Of a stretch of 64,000 nucleotides of DNA, positions 34,327 to 47,090 are shown one piece after another (position 1 is the first letter of the stretch; every line of letters begins with the position of its first letter). The stretch spans positions 1,302,001 through 1,366,000 of the forward strand of contig JAFFJZ010000044.1 in assembly GCA_018340375.1 (NCBI GenBank), read 5' to 3'. The translations under genes were made by a program, and so were the position numbers. Source of the stretch: Gonatopus flavifemur. Its lineage: Eukaryota; Arthropoda; Insecta; Hymenoptera; Dryinidae. The notes under the pieces are model-generated. The model had not been told where the DNA came from, searched no databases, and saw nothing but the letters and a program-made list of their open reading frames with translations.

Positions 34327-35619
34327 CGAGGGTGGATTGATAAGTTTCCGGCCTGACCAAGAGATGGCGCCACTAGGCCTACCTTGAGGTGGCGTTCTAT
34401 AGTACCATCCTTAGATAGCTTGTAGCTATAGTTTCAGTCCGATCGCCATGTTAGTTTAGTTTTGAGAGCACGCTGACCAAGACGCCTCTGTGTTTTTCGT
34501 AAAAATGGAAAAGCTGGAAAATCGTTCTGTCATCAAATACTTTTATTTGAAGGGGTTAACGCCGAAGGAAATTAAAGAAGAGATGGACTCAACACTGGGG
34601 ACATCCTCCCCATCATATTCAACCGTTAAGCAGTGGGTTTCCGAGTTTAAAAAGGGTCGTGTGAGCACCTCTGATGAGCCTCGCTCAGGACGCCCCATTG
34701 AGGTCACAACTCCAGATATCATCGAAAAAATCCATCAAATAGTGCTGAAAGATCGCAGATTAAAAGTTCGTGAGATAGCTGAGAACTGTAAGATGTCATA
34801 TGAACGTATACAAAATATTTTGCACCAACATTTGTATATGGAAAAGCTCTGTGCAAGATGAGTGCCGCGTTTGCTAACAGTCGACCAAAAATTGATTCGA
34901 AAGAACATTTCTACCGCCAATTTGGCGTTGTATAAGCGTAATCCAAGCGAATTTTTGCGTCGATTCGTAACCGTTGACGAAACTTGGGTCCACCACTACA
35001 CTCCTGAAACCAAAGAACAGTCTAAACAGTGGATTGGACCAGGGGAACCAACTCCAAAAGAAGGCAAAAACAATTTTTTCGGCGAACAAGGTTATGGCTA
35101 CTGTTTTTTGGGATGCAAGAGGTATTATATACATTGATTACCTTGAAAAGGGTAAAACTATCACTGGTCAATACTACGCAGACTTATTGCAACGTTTGAG
35201 CCACGAAGTGAAAATTAAACGACCTCATCTGGCGAAGAAAAAAATCTTGTTTCATCACGATAACGCACCAGCGCACACGTCAATCGTTGCGATGGCTAAA
35301 ATCAACGATCTGAAGTTTGAATTAATGCCGCACCCTCCCTACTCTCCAGACCTAGCCCCGAGTGACTATTATCTGTTTCCTAACCTCAAAAAATGGCTTG
35401 GCGGTAAGAGATTTGCGGACAATGAAGAAGTAATCGAAGCTGTAAATGGGTATTTTGAGGAGCTTGACGAATCAGTCTATAGAGATGGCATTACTAGACT
35501 AGAACACCGCTATGAGAAATGTATCAGCCTTGGAGGAGATTATGTTGAGAAATAAAAAAAAAAAAATTCTTAAAAACGTTGTTTTTCTTGGTCAGGCCGG
35601 AAACTTATCAATCCACTCG
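34327..35619 (+). mobile_element. mariner element, 1293 bp, TA duplication
   Basis: Terminal inverted repeats CGAG(GG)TGGATTGATAAGTT at the left and its reverse complement at the right (to 35619) contain the shared TTTCCGGCCTGACC. The TA duplication is at 34325-34326 and 35620-35621. Length and layout are typical for mariner. It carries the transposase at 34505-35555. Confidence 0.95.
34505..35555 (+). pseudogene. mariner transposase (one stop, one frameshift)
   Basis: Starts [18 protein letters not shown]-terminal paired-type DNA-binding helices (residues 1-110: [35 protein letters not shown] linker) are followed by the catalytic D,D34D domain: VTVDETWVHHY, ILFHHDNAPAHTS and PPYSPDLAPSDYYLF, with exactly 34 residues between the last two Asp. 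It ends CISLGGDYVEK*. A TGA at 34859-34861 replaces a Trp expected in the CARW segment. A +1 shift near 35056-35062 separates the two halves. Length matches the usual ~345-350 residues. It would cut and paste the element at TA sites if intact. Confidence 0.95.
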
Positions 35620-37722
35620 TATTAACTCATTTTGATCTTTTTTTGAATTTCTATTAAAAGCATAGAGCTTACGGCCAGTCAAAGAGACTGTACCTGCTCG
35701 TATATGCTGGGTTTTATCTCTGATTCTTTGTTCGATACCATGGATTCTATTTCTCAAATGGTAAATCTTTGATTTGAGCTCGTTCTCCATTTTAAAACGG
35801 TATTAAATCTTTCGATTATTGATATCGTTTCACTTTTTGAAAATTATTATTGTTTTCTTTGTTTTGAACGATAGTGTGAAAGTTTTCTTTTAAATTTCGT
35901 TGCCTTGTTAGGGTCCACTGCCTGTGTAATAGCAAAGCAGTTTAGAGTTACTAACAAGGATATTGTTGGAGAATTTCGAATGCTTTTTAATTCGATCGTC
36001 TCGGAAGAAGTTGTAGAAGTGATTTTTAGGAAAAATTGAGAATAGAAGAAACCTCGGTTTGGGTGAAAATTGGGGGAAAAATCAGTGGTGGAGGTCAGGG
36101 TTAACGGAAATTCAATCAGTGGGTATGGACATATGAAGGATTGGTGAAAAGCATGGATAATGGGTGGTCTTATGTTTTCTCGAATAGAGGATTTGTAGTT
36201 CATGCAGAAGAAGGGTGGTGTCTCAAGGGAAACTCCATTTTCTTTTCGTTGGTTTCGGCCTACTTCTCCTTCTCTTTGAGAATATCTATGTCTCTGTCTC
36301 GAGAGTAAGTCTCTTTCTATTTGTACTGGCAATCACAACTATTTAAATATTTTCAAGTAAGGTTAAAATTAACTATTTTGTTATTGATTTCAATTATTGA
36401 AGTGTATTGAAAAATTCTTAAGATCAAAGTGAAATATTTATGAAAAATGGATGATAAAAATCGATCAAGATTGAGTCATTAAAGTAGTCACTTCTCGTAT
36501 TGATATTTAAAAATTCTATTTTATTGAAAATGTTAACTATTGAATAGTGTTGAGTTTATTGGGAATTTATTGAAAATTTTGTTTGTTTATAACAATGGAA
36601 GAAACTTCTTTTTAGATTTTATTTTTGAATGTTAGAGTTTATTCAATTTCTAATAAGTTTTGATTATATTCTTAAATCTAATCTTTGGTTATATATAAGT
36701 TGTGATAATATTTGTTTTTGTTTATAAAAATATAAAATTTCTTATCTCTAAAGAGTTGGAGTGTAGTTATATTTCAACTTTTCTAAAATAGGTTTGTTAG
36801 AGTTGAGAGAAATAGGAAGCAAGGTATTGTTAATAATTAGAAAGAAAGTTACATAGGGTTGGGTCATATTGGGCCATGTTCATTAATTTGATTAGGGATT
36901 TTGTAATTTTTCGTAGGGTTATTATGGTAAGTAATTTAACATGGAATTTTCTATAGATTTTATACAGAAACGTTTATAGGGTTTATACTAATATTTCACG
37001 AAGTTCGAGTTTTTTAGAAGTTAAAGTTCATTATTATTTAGGTGGAAAGGTTTTAGTTTTGTGGAAAGAGAATGGATTAAGGTAGAAGATTTATTCAAAT
37101 TTTCCTAAAAAGAGAAATTTTAATTCATTGTTCATGATTGTTTTTTCCTTACCACTCATGGATTTTAAACATTTCAAAATTGTATGAGGGGAAAGAAAAA
37201 AAAAAGGTCATAAAGTTGGCGACATGATTCTTCGCTTTAATCCTCAGGCAAACTTTATGACAGGGCTATTTTTCACGAAACATCTGGCTGATATATATAT
37301 ATAAAAAAAATTTCAATAATCCAGAAGACAAAGACCTTCTGTTTCTTGTAAGTTATGAATGTGTATTATTATTCTTAAAAAATGGCGGATCGTAGCGGTA
37401 GTTTCAAGTTGTTCTCAACTTGGAAGGTTCCGTCCCTTTCACTACCGCGTGGGTGTTGATGGTAAGGAAGAAAATCTTTCTTACCATAAGCGAGCATGTC
37501 GTAGGGTTAGGAAAATTCTCACCCTACGGTGTAGGTAATGAATTTCTATTTTACCTACGCGCATGCTTACGTCGTGGGGGTGATGGTCGGGCCTTATGCC
37601 GCTTCACGTTAGTGCGTGGGTGGTTGAAATTGCATTGGTAAACATAGGATACATAGGAAAAAGAAAAGAAAGATAGAAGAAAACGAGAGAGAGGAATTTG
37701 AAAAATTTGAGTCCTCGTTACA

Positions 37723-39215
37723 ATACCCACCCTGACGCATTTATCTATTCCACTTACGGAAAGTCGCTCTCATTAGTAACAGCACTGTGTCTCTATACGT
37801 TACATTGGCATCATTACGGACTCTGATAAGGATTGAGCATTCAGTTATAGTCTAAATTCATGTGGATGTGGATGAACGTATCAGTTCATCATTAAATCGG
37901 AAGAGGTGATTGAACCGGCAATTCTTAACACCCTTCATACGACGAGACGCTATCCTCACAATTCTCCCTCTTTCTTTTCTGTTTTATTGTAGAGACTCCA
38001 TTTCACCGTTGAAACAATTATTTGAATATCCGAGTTAAAGAAGGGCCTCTACAAATTACTTGGAATCATTACAAGAAACGTCGTTCGTGAGGGAAAAGAA
38101 GCAAACGTAAGATTCAACATTTGTTGCAAACAATTTTATAAACAAATCCTGAACTGAGAGGTTTTTTGATGGGAACAATTGTATTTCTCTCGTGTTTATT
38201 CAGAATTGTCATTAGACTCACAGTCTGTCATGAAATTTCAGCAACATTCAACAACAATAATATTATTATAGAATACACCATGTGTAGTCGCTTCGGTCGA
38301 TGATTCGAATAACAAGACTGACAATGCCTTAGAACCGGAGAAACATATTTACATTGATCGATGGAATAACCGATGCGTGACTCCCCCCCCCCGGTGGAAA
38401 GCCCAAAACGACAAAATCAAATGTAACATATATGGGAATTTGTCACTTTTTTGTCGGCAATTTGCTACCGCATTAGGAATTTTGTCGCTCCCCTAGAAAC
38501 CGGAAAAATCGAGGTTTTTCTAACGGAAGTCTTCCGCTGGAAAGCCCGGAGTGCTGAATTGGGTGGGATGGGTTGGAATTGCCATAGAGGTTCGTCGCTC
38601 TTTTGTCGCTGAACTTTGACCCCAATTAGAACATTGTTGGCCCAGTCATTTTCGAGAAAAACGAGAATAACTGAAATTGGAGAGGCGGACACGTCAGAGA
38701 CAAGTATAAAGGCGAGTGGCACAAGAAGAATCAATTGACCGCTTCCTAGATTAATACACATGACTATAAGATGCGAGTGGGGACGCGGAAGAACCCATGT
38801 AACATACTTGTAACATACCTGTATCATGGATGTAACAAACTTGTGGGGAGGGGGATCGCACGAATTAGAAGAACCGGATGCGAACTGGAATGTATACGAT
38901 CGACTATTGCCTTGATCGACTTGGACTGAATGACTCGATATCAGGATTCTGGATTATATAAAAACGTTTTGGAGGGAATAAGGGTGGAGAGAAATGAAGG
39001 TAATGCCGGACAAGAGATTGGATGATCAAACATGCACTGAAAGAGTTGAAATGAGTGATTCCTACATTGTGGGGGGGGGGGGGTGTGGAATTTCCACCCA
39101 GATGATTTGGCAGCAAAAATCCCCCCTGAGGTTCAATTCCTCCAAAATATAGGAGAAATGAATTTCCCTAACGTGGGGTATTTTTGCTGCTAACAAACTT
39201 TTGGGAGAACTTCAC
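37723..39215. other. no gene; scattered GTCGCT-type satellite precursors
   Basis: No convincing frame. Around 38455-38600 the strings TTTTGTCGCT and AAAGCCCGGAG recur, resembling pieces of the satellite monomers that begin at about 39220. Homopolymers C(10) near 38383 and G(12) near 39070 are present. A short inverted repeat (GGCAGCAAAAATCCCC with its partner) lies at about 39107-39195. Confidence 0.45.
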
Positions 39216-39219
39216 TTAC

Positions 39220-40610
39220 GTTTTTCTGGGTCCGTAATCGAAATTCTGACTATGTTCTTCATCTGTGTGATTGAGTAGGCATCCAACTAACTGAATTCGA
39301 TGAAGAAGCGCAAGCGACAGAGTCGCGAATGATGAAAAAAATCAAGGATTTGTTCTCCAGTCGGGACTCATCAGGGTTTCCTGGGTCTTGGAAGAACTTC
39401 TCCGATATATTTTCGAGCTTTGTGGTTGATTCGCCATCCAATTGAGAGGAACACAAGAGCGACAGATTATTCCATAAAAAACCACCGAGCGACAAAATGT
39501 AAGATCATTGGAAATCCTAAATCGTAGGTCAGAGATCGATTTAACGTAGATTTTCTGAGCCTGTAATCGATTCTCTCACCCGATTAACGGGCTTTCTGGT
39601 TCATTGAACTTCTGACAAGTAGGAACCGGCGAGCGACAAAATATTCCATGGAGATTCACCGGGCGACGAGATCGAGGATAATTAGAGGTCCGGTATCGTA
39701 GGTAAGGGGTCATTCAACGTGGGCTTTCTGGGTCTGTAATCAAATTTCACACCATATTTTTGGGCTGAGAGGTTGATGAGGGTTCCAATGAATGGAAACT
39801 GATGAGCGACAGAATATTCCATCGACAATGACTGGGCGACAAATTTGAGAGTGATCGGAGATCCCTGTTCCTTGAAAATATGTAACTTGCATATAGGCTT
39901 TCTGGGTCTCTGCTGGGATTTTTCACTATATTCTTGGGCTTTGTGAATAATCATACTTCCTATCAGTGAGAACCAATGCGCGACATGATATTCTATAAAA
40001 ATCACCTAGTGACAAAATCGAGAATCATTGGGAATCCAAGATCGTAGGTGAGGGGTCGATTCAACGTGGGCTTTCTGGGTCTATAATCAAATTTCCCACT
40101 ATATTCTTGAGCTTTGTGGTTGATAAGGGTTCCAATAAATGGAAACTGATGAGCGACAAAATATTCCATCGACAATGAATGAGCGACAAATTCAAGAGTG
40201 ATAGGAAATCCCGGTTCCTTGGAAATATGTAACTTCCATATGGGCTTTCTGGGTCTCTGCTGGGATTTCTCACTTTATTCTTGGGCTTTATGGTCAATCA
40301 TACTCCTTATGAGTGGGAACCGATGAGCGACAAAATATTCCATGAAGAATCACCTAGCGACAAACTCGAGAATCATTGGAAATCCAAGATCTTAGGTGAG
40401 GGGTCATTCAACGTGGGCTTTCCGGGTGTGTAATCGAATTTCCCACCATATTCTTGGGCTTTGTGCCTGATGAGGGTTCCAATAAATGGAAACTGACGAG
40501 CGACAAAATATTCCATCGACAATGCCTGGGTGACAAATTCAAGAGTGATCGGAAATCCCGGTTCCCTGGAAATACACATTCCATATGGGCTTTCTGGGTT
40601 TTTCATACAA
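39220..40610 (-). repeat. satellite array, ~174-bp monomer, minus orientation
   Basis: About eight to nine monomers, marked by GGGCTTTCTGGGTCTGTAATC or GGGCTTTCTGGGTCTCTGCT at about 39720, 39893, 40069, 40243, 40412 and 40588 (spacing 169-176). Two alternating types give a ~348-bp higher-order dimer. Each monomer carries a GAGCGACAAAATATTCCAT block. Frames crossing it are repeat-driven and not genes. Confidence 0.9.
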
Positions 40611-42035
40611 TACAAAGTCATATTTTTTGGTCTCATTCTGTGGAATGATTTGAATCGTATTTGGCACAAAATAAAACAACATTTTTTCTCCAGTGTAAAA
40701 AAACTCGAATCATACAGATCAGTGGATCCCACCCATTAGATAATGGAATATGAATTTTGGAACACTCGATAAACCCGGAGTAAATATCGATACACTGGAA
40801 TATCGACCGTCAATGAATCGCCAATAATATCGATCCTCTGAAATGAAAATGATCATCGATACTTGGGGTATCGTATCGATCTTGTGCATCACTAATTCGG
40901 AGTAGGACCGAACGAGGATTGAATATACGGAATACCGAGAGTACGAGAACGAATTCACCAAACAGTCACAGTAGGGAGGTATGGAGAGCGTATGGAACAA
41001 TTCGGGAAATTGGTTTTCGTTTGAATGATATTTCATACTTTTAGACCTTTTGAGGTTTTACGAAGAGAGCCATACACACAGAGGAAAGTGCTGCGATTAT
41101 GGGAAGAGCATTAAATTGCTGTGATATATACCGAAATTCTTGTTCGATCGCTCAAGGTCTACGATGAGAATTTGCTACAATGGTCACACAAATTACGATA
41201 AATCTCATGGTGATTGCAGTATTGACTAAGCAGCTGATTGACCTTATCCCTATGATTATCGTAGGTGTAATGGGTGTTACAGCTAACTTTTCTCGGCACA
41301 GCTCCAACGAGAATAATGTCGTGAAACAGGGAAATTCCTCATGACAAGACGTGATTAACACTGTAGAGATCGATCAGCTACTTCGGAATGCTCCTCTATA
41401 TCATCTGATATAATGCGGCCTTCCGAAATAGCTGAACCGAGTGATCAGGTCAACTTCTCAACCAATCAAGAACTTTGAAAAGTAATCCAGATCACCTAGA
41501 TCAGCTATTTCGGAAGGGTCCAGAATAACTTCAGAGAGAGAGAGAGAGAGAGAGAGATGTATTGTCTTCACATATGACATAAAATACACCGATAGTAGAC
41601 TAATTTGTTACATGTTTCCCACTCGCTGTGTTCACCTGGTTGTATGTTTCATCGAACAAAAAGCCCGGAAGGATTGTGAGAAATACTATCACTCTAGTGG
41701 AAATTCGATCAGGCGTTCCCTATTTGAGATAAGGTCCTGATCGGGTTAGGATCCGGAAACCGTTGATAAGGAGAATCGTATGAGGCCCTTACAAGGGACT
41801 TGTATGATTTCATCAATGAGATTGGAAGAGGTTTGTAACGCGGGGGTAGAACAGGGCTCGAATAAGATTTCCATAAAATCGAGTGATTGGTGAAAACCAT
41901 GACGAGACTGCATCGGGTCTTGATAGCATATCAGACATGACTCGTCGGGCCCTGGTGTTTTCACGCCTGAAATCTGAGTAGGGTAAGAACCCGGGGAGAC
42001 CACAATGGAGTTACTCGTGACCTGCAATTTTGGAT
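40611..42035. other. spacer between the inverted satellite arrays
   Basis: About 1.4 kb without the satellite. It holds a short inverted repeat around TTCCGAAATAGCTGA (41432) and TCAGCTATTTCGGAA (about 41500), and a (GA)n run at about 41536-41557. I see no gene; frames are short and uncharacteristic. Confidence 0.5.
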
Positions 42036-42039
42036 TTCT

Positions 42040-43745
42040 GACGATTCTGGATTTTGTCGCTCAGTAGTTTTTCATGGAATAATATGTCGCTCATCGGTTT
42101 CTACCTATTGAGAGCGTGATCAACCACGGAGTCGTAGGATATGGCGGGGAATTCCATCGGGAACCCAGGAAGCCCACGTTGAATCGACCCCTCACCTACG
42201 ATCTTGGATTCCCAATGATTCTTGATTTTGTCGCTGAGTGATTTCATAGAATATTTTGTCGCTCATCGGTTCTCACTGATAGGAAGTATGATTAACTACG
42301 AAGCCCAAGAATATAGTGGGGAATCCTAGCAGAGACCCAGAAAGCCCATATGGGAGTGACATATTTGCAGAGATGTGGGATTTCCGATCACTTTTGAATT
42401 TGTCGCCCAGTCATTGTCAATGGAATATTTTGTCGCTAATCAGTTTGCATTGATTGGAACCCTCATCAACCACAAAGCCCGGGAATATGGTGAAAAATTC
42501 GATTACAGACCCAGAAAGCCCACGTTGAATCGACCCTTCACCTCCGATTTCGGATTCCCAATGATTCTCCATTTTGTCGCTAGGTGATTTTTCATGGAAT
42601 ATTTCGTTGCCCATCGGTTCCCACTGATAGGGAGTATGATCAACCACAAAGCCCAGGAATATGGGGAGAAATCCCAGCGGAGACCCAGGAAGCCCATATG
42701 GAAGTTACATATTTTCAAGGAAGCGGGATTTCCGATCACTCTTGAATTTGTCGCCCAGTCATTGTCGATTGAATATTTTGTCGCTCGTCTGTTTCCATTT
42801 ATCGGAACCCTCATCAACCACAAAGCCCAAGGTGGGAAATTTGATCACAAACTCAGAAAGCCCACGTTGAATCGACCCCTCACCTCTGATCTTGGATTCC
42901 CAATGGTTCTTGATTTTGTCGCTAGGTGATTTTTCATGGGATATTTTGTCGCTCATCGGTTCTCACTGATAGGGAGTATGATTAATCACAAAGCCCGAGA
43001 ATATAGTGAGGAATCACAGCAGAGACCCAGAAAGTCCATATGGAAGCCACATATTTCCAAGGAACCGGGATTTCTGATCACTCTCGATTTTGTCGCTGGG
43101 TGATGTTCCATGGAATATTATGTTGCGCATCGGTTCTCGTTGATAGGGTGTATGATTATTCACAAAGCGCAAGAATATAGTGAGAAATCCCAGCAGAGAC
43201 CCAGAAACCCCACGTTGACTCGGCCCCTCACCTACGATCTTGGATTCTCAATGATTCTCGATTTTGTCGCTAGGTGATTCTTCATGGAATATTCTGTCGC
43301 TCATCGGTTCTCACTGATAGGGAATATTAACCACGAAGCCAAAGAACATAGTGAGAAATCCCAGCAGAGACCGAGAAAGCCCATATGGAAGTTACATATT
43401 TCCAAGGAACCGGAATTTCCGATCTCTCTTGAATTCGTCGCTGGGTGATGTTCCATGGAATATTATGTTGCGCATCGGTTCTCGTTGATAGGAAGTATGA
43501 TTATTCACAAAGCCCAAGAATATTGTGAGAAATCCCAGCAGAGACCCAGAAAGCCTATATGCAAGTTACATATTTTCAAGGAACCGGGAGTCCCGATCAC
43601 TCTCAAATTTGTCGCCCAGTTATTGTCGATGGAATATTTTATCGCTCATCAGTTTTCATTTATTGGAACCCTCATCAACCACAAAGCCCAAGCATATGGT
43701 GGGAAAATTGATTGCAGACCCAGAAAGCCCTCGTTGAATAGTGCT
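42040..43745 (+). repeat. satellite array, same family, plus orientation
   Basis: About ten monomers marked by GACCCAGAAAGCCCATATGG or GACCCAGAAAGCCCACGTTG at about 42165, 42337, 42508, 42682, 42850, 43027, 43198, 43370, 43543 and 43718 (spacing 168-177). Alternating A/B types form the ~348-bp dimer. It is the reverse complement of the array at 39220-40610, so the pair forms a giant inverted repeat around a 1.4-kb spacer. Confidence 0.9.
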
Positions 43746-44385
43746 TCCGCGAGATTGGAGAAATTATCGATCTTGTCTTGTCTTGTCTTGGAAATCGAGA
43801 CAATATCGAGACGAGATGCGGAAAATAACATTCAAGACAAGAACAATATGTACCAATCGAGAAAAGTGTATCGTCGAGATGAGCTGATCAAGATCTTGAC
43901 TACATCTCAATCTTGTATTATCAAAATCATCAATACAGTAAGGACAAATTTTGAAGTAAATTATTGCAGTATTAGTTAGGAACTTTGTATATCTATATAT
44001 ACTGTATATTCAGATATACAAACAATGTTAAATAACAAAGACATAGTATAGATAGACTGAGCCCGTATATGGCGGGAGTTTAAGAAAGACAGAAACAGAA
44101 AGTCTTCCAACCGTATTTTAAAATAGGCGGGAGAGTTTCTATCTCTCTCAGACTCGAGAACGATAGTAAATAAACAGCGTCACAATAGGTCTGTTCTTTG
44201 AGAAATGTGTGGGCACTACGGGACGCCGCGCGGCGCACCAACATTTCGGAAAGAACAGAGCTGATATGTTTGTTTTGCAAGACTACACTACTGCCACGAC
44301 AGCCGTCACTATATAGTACGACCACGAGTGCCTTCAGACAGTGATGCCAGCATTTGGTCGACCGAGTCGATTTACCCTCTCCATC

Positions 44386-45077
44386 GGACCATTTCTCGTC
44401 CCCACCATTCCAGCCGGGTGTACGCACACATTGAAACCCGTGTTCATGTAATTCGGAAGCGTTCGGGTCACTTCGAGTCGGCTCGGACAGGGTCGGTGCC
44501 GAATCAACGAAAAAAAATTCACTAGCAGTATAAAGTTGTCATTTTGTTGCAGTATGAAATGAAATTAGTCATGGATCATTGATTAAATTAAACGAAAAGT
44601 AAAAAACATTGATTTGCTAACACAACCCCACGGTAAACTTAATTTCCCTTTGTTATGTTTATGATTATGGTATGGTTATGATGATAACAACAAACCGATT
44701 TTCGTTCTCTACAGACGTTTGAAACAGTTTGATTGTACCGATCGATTAGGAAGATCATTAATAATTTTATTAGAATGATGAATTACGTGTCTACTGTGAT
44801 TAACGGGTGCAGTGAATAGGTTGACATAAAGAATTTTCGTTTAATTTAATCAATGATCTATGACTAATTTCATTCCATACTGCGACAAAATGACAACTTC
44901 ATACTGCTAGTAAATTTTTTTTCGTTGATTCGGTTTTTCGTTGATTCGGCACCGACTCCTCGGACAATCGAAAAAGAACCAACTATCCGTCGGTCTTTGT
45001 CCTCTCAATATGTTTTGCGATCGGCTAACTCCGTGCAAGATCGGAAAAAATTGAAAGCCCACGCGGTCAACTCAACA
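44386..45077. mobile_element. ~690-bp insertion in the left foldback arm
   Basis: This segment is absent from the corresponding place in the right arm (near 50263). It has its own inverted repeat: about 44490-44605 (GTCGGTGCCGAATCAACG, TTGTCATTTTGTTGCAGTATG) and its reverse complement at about 44826-44960. The TTCGTTGATTCGG motif recurs at 63419-63557 in another inverted repeat, so it belongs to a dispersed MITE-like family. Confidence 0.65.
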
Positions 45078-45389
45078 AAAAGTTTCACCACTCTTCCTTT
45101 CCCAAGCCACGATTTTATTGTAATCAGTATCGAACTGACTTATCCGGCAACCCGGGCAATTTTTGGCCGCGGCCCTCCGAAATGTTTTTCTGTTTTTTTT
45201 TTCAATTCAACAGCCAGTTCAATACTGATTATTAAATTATCACGATGAAATATAGATTTGATGCATCTCATCATTCAATTGGATGAAATTTAATATGAGT
45301 GAATGATTTTTCAATTATTATTTATTTTTCATGAATTTTAGAAGATTATTGGTTCTTCTTATGACTGATTGTGACCCTTATGGCACAAA

Positions 45390-45476
45390 TGTCTCAGTAA
45401 TATCTCCAGAATATTCTGGAGACATTGTAATATTGTCAGAATATTCTGGAGATATCACTGAGACATTTGTGCTATG
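45390..45476. repeat. strong hairpin (cruciform-forming) in foldback arm
   Basis: GCACAAATGTCTCAGTAATA and its near reverse complement enclose two copies of the palindrome TCCAGAATATTCTGGA. The same structure lies in the right arm at about 49870-49968. Confidence 0.85.
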
Positions 45477-45924
45477 TGGGGAAGCTTTCAAGAACACCTA
45501 TATGTATTCTATACAAATTTTTTCATAGTTACGCATTTTTGATAATTTTCTCGAATCTTGATAATTTTTCAATGAATTTCAATAGAATTGTCATTCAATC
45601 GATGGTTGGAAGATTCTCGGATAGTTTGGGGATCTATGATAAATATCCTGCGGTGAATTCCATAATTTTTCCCTGATCAAATAATTATTCAGAAATCACC
45701 ATGATATTCCAATGAGGATAATCAAATCGATATCGATTATCAGATGAAATATCAGAAGAATAAGACTGAATATCCAATCAATTGAGTGGAAATTATTTTC
45801 AATGAACTGAATAATGAGATTTGAGGATTCAAATCGATATTTCATCATTTCACACACTCTTAGTCTCTCTCCTTCGCTGTATCACTTCATATAGGTAATA
45901 TGTGGTTGCCAATACTATAGGAAC

Positions 45925-46000
45925 CCATAGCCTAGCGGCAAAAGACATGGTTCTTGCGAAGGAACGGTCGAGTTTGATTCCGTGTGGGAGACATTGCATT
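45925..46000 (+). repeat. tRNA-like segment, left arm
   Basis: Reads CATAGCCTAGCGGCAAAAG (A-box-like TAGCCTAGCGG), TTCTTGCGAAGGAA, then GGTCGAGTTTGATTCC (degenerate B-box). The right-arm copy (49345-49432, minus) retains a better B-box, AGTTCGATTCT. Probably a SINE head or tRNA pseudogene captured in the arm. Confidence 0.5.
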
Positions 46001-46094
46001 TTTTTTGTCATATCTCTGATGAACAATTCAATTTCACATCCAATTATTATTTTTTATGTCATGACATCGTCATTTCATTAGTATCCTCAATGTT

Positions 46095-47090
46095 TCAAAA
46101 TGCACTCGCGGATTTGAACAAGTGCTGGTTGATTGGAAATTTCCCAAATATTCGTGTCCGTGAGATATAGATCGATCGATCCAAAATCTTCTGAGAAGAA
46201 GAATCAATATCACTTCGGAGGAACGTTTTTGAAAAAGTGTACTTGCAAATCTCATCAAAGCCTTCGGCAATTTGATGAAGAAATTCCAAAAATTCGTCTC
46301 TGTGGAATAAAGACTGATCGATCCCAGATGTTCTGAAATGAAGAATGAACAGCAATTGAGAGAAATGTTTTTACAAGAGTTCACTTGCAAATTTGATCGA
46401 ACCCTCTGATAAATTGATGAAAAAAATCCAACAATTTGTCTTTGTGGGATATAGACCGATCGATCCGAGATCTTCTGAGAAGGAAGATCAATATCACTTC
46501 GGAGGAACGTTTTTGAAAAAGTGTACTTGCAAATTTCATCAAAGCCTTCGGCAATTTGATGAGAAAATTCCAAAAATTCGTCTCTGTGGAATAAAGACCG
46601 ATCGATCCCAGATGTTCTGAAATAAAGAATGAACAGCGGTTTAGAGAAATGTTTTTAGAAGAGTTCACTTGCAAATTTGATCGAACCCTCTGACAAATTG
46701 ATGGAAAAAATCCAAAAATTTGTCTTTGTGAGATATAGACCGATCGATTTGAGATCTTCTGAGAAGAAAAATCTATATCACTTCGGAGGAACGTTTTTAA
46801 AGAAGTGTACTTGCAAATTTCATCAAACCCTTTGACAAATCGATGAGAAAATTTCGAAAATTTGTCTCCGTGGCATATAGACCGATCGATTCGAAATGTT
46901 CTGAGAAGAAAACGAATATCACTCCAGAGGAACGTTTTGAAAGAAGCGTACTTGCGAATTTCATCAAAGCCTTCGGCAATTTGATGAACAAATTCTAAAA
47001 ATTCGTCTGTATGGAATGAAGACCGATCGATCCGAAATGTCCCGGAATGAAAAATAAACAGCACTTCAGAGGAAGGTTTCCAAGAAGCGC
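46095..47090. repeat. ~142-bp tandem array, left foldback arm
   Basis: Monomers alternate between a CTTCGGAGGAACGTTTTTGA type (46213, 46497, 46781) and a GAGAAATGTTTTTA type (about 46355, 46641), giving a ~285-bp dimer. Each monomer includes GACCGATCGATCC and CTTGCAAATTTGATC-like blocks. Frames over it (for example 46381-47064, minus) are repeat translations. Confidence 0.85.

Larger units (their letters stand above)
34154..35790 (-). pseudogene. unrecognised ORF split by a mariner
   Basis: Two minus-strand frames (35790 to about 35622, starting MENELKSKIYHLRNRIHGIE, and about 34324 to 34154, containing KNSELLLQSLSIRYSLESYE) lie on either side of the mariner. Removing the mariner and one TA joins them in the same frame without a stop, giving one ORF of roughly 110 codons with an N-terminal basic, helical stretch and a C-terminal CTPCKNE motif. 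The in-frame rejoining is an observation; function is unknown. Possibly part of a retroelement occupying 33365-37722. Confidence 0.4.
33365..37722. mobile_element. candidate unclassified TG...CA element (solo-LTR-like)
   Basis: The sequence starting TGTTACGTC at 33365 and ending CTCGTTACA at 37722 is flanked on both sides by ATAC (33361-33364 and 37723-37726), as expected for an LTR-type insertion with a 4-bp duplication. Without the mariner inside, it is about 3.06 kb. I see no paired LTRs and no reverse transcriptase. Minus-strand frames of unknown type lie at 34154-35790 (split) and 35847-36332. It could be an unusually long solo LTR, a degenerate retroelement, or a coincidence of short motifs. 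The part 36340-37722 is AT-rich without a gene. Confidence 0.35.

Noticed and set aside
37420..37641. 73-codon frame in a locally GC-richer stretch
   Set aside because: Only one frame, no recognisable domain, and internal repetition of short CCTACG/CGTAGG motifs; insufficient support.
42375..43979. Several frames of 65-174 codons with mutually similar proteins
   Set aside because: They are translations of the ~174-bp satellite monomer and recur on both strands and in several frames, so they are not genes.
45925..46000. Functional tRNA gene
   Set aside because: Stems do not pair well, the B-box is degenerate, and the segment is duplicated within an inverted repeat; it is a tRNA-derived repeat.
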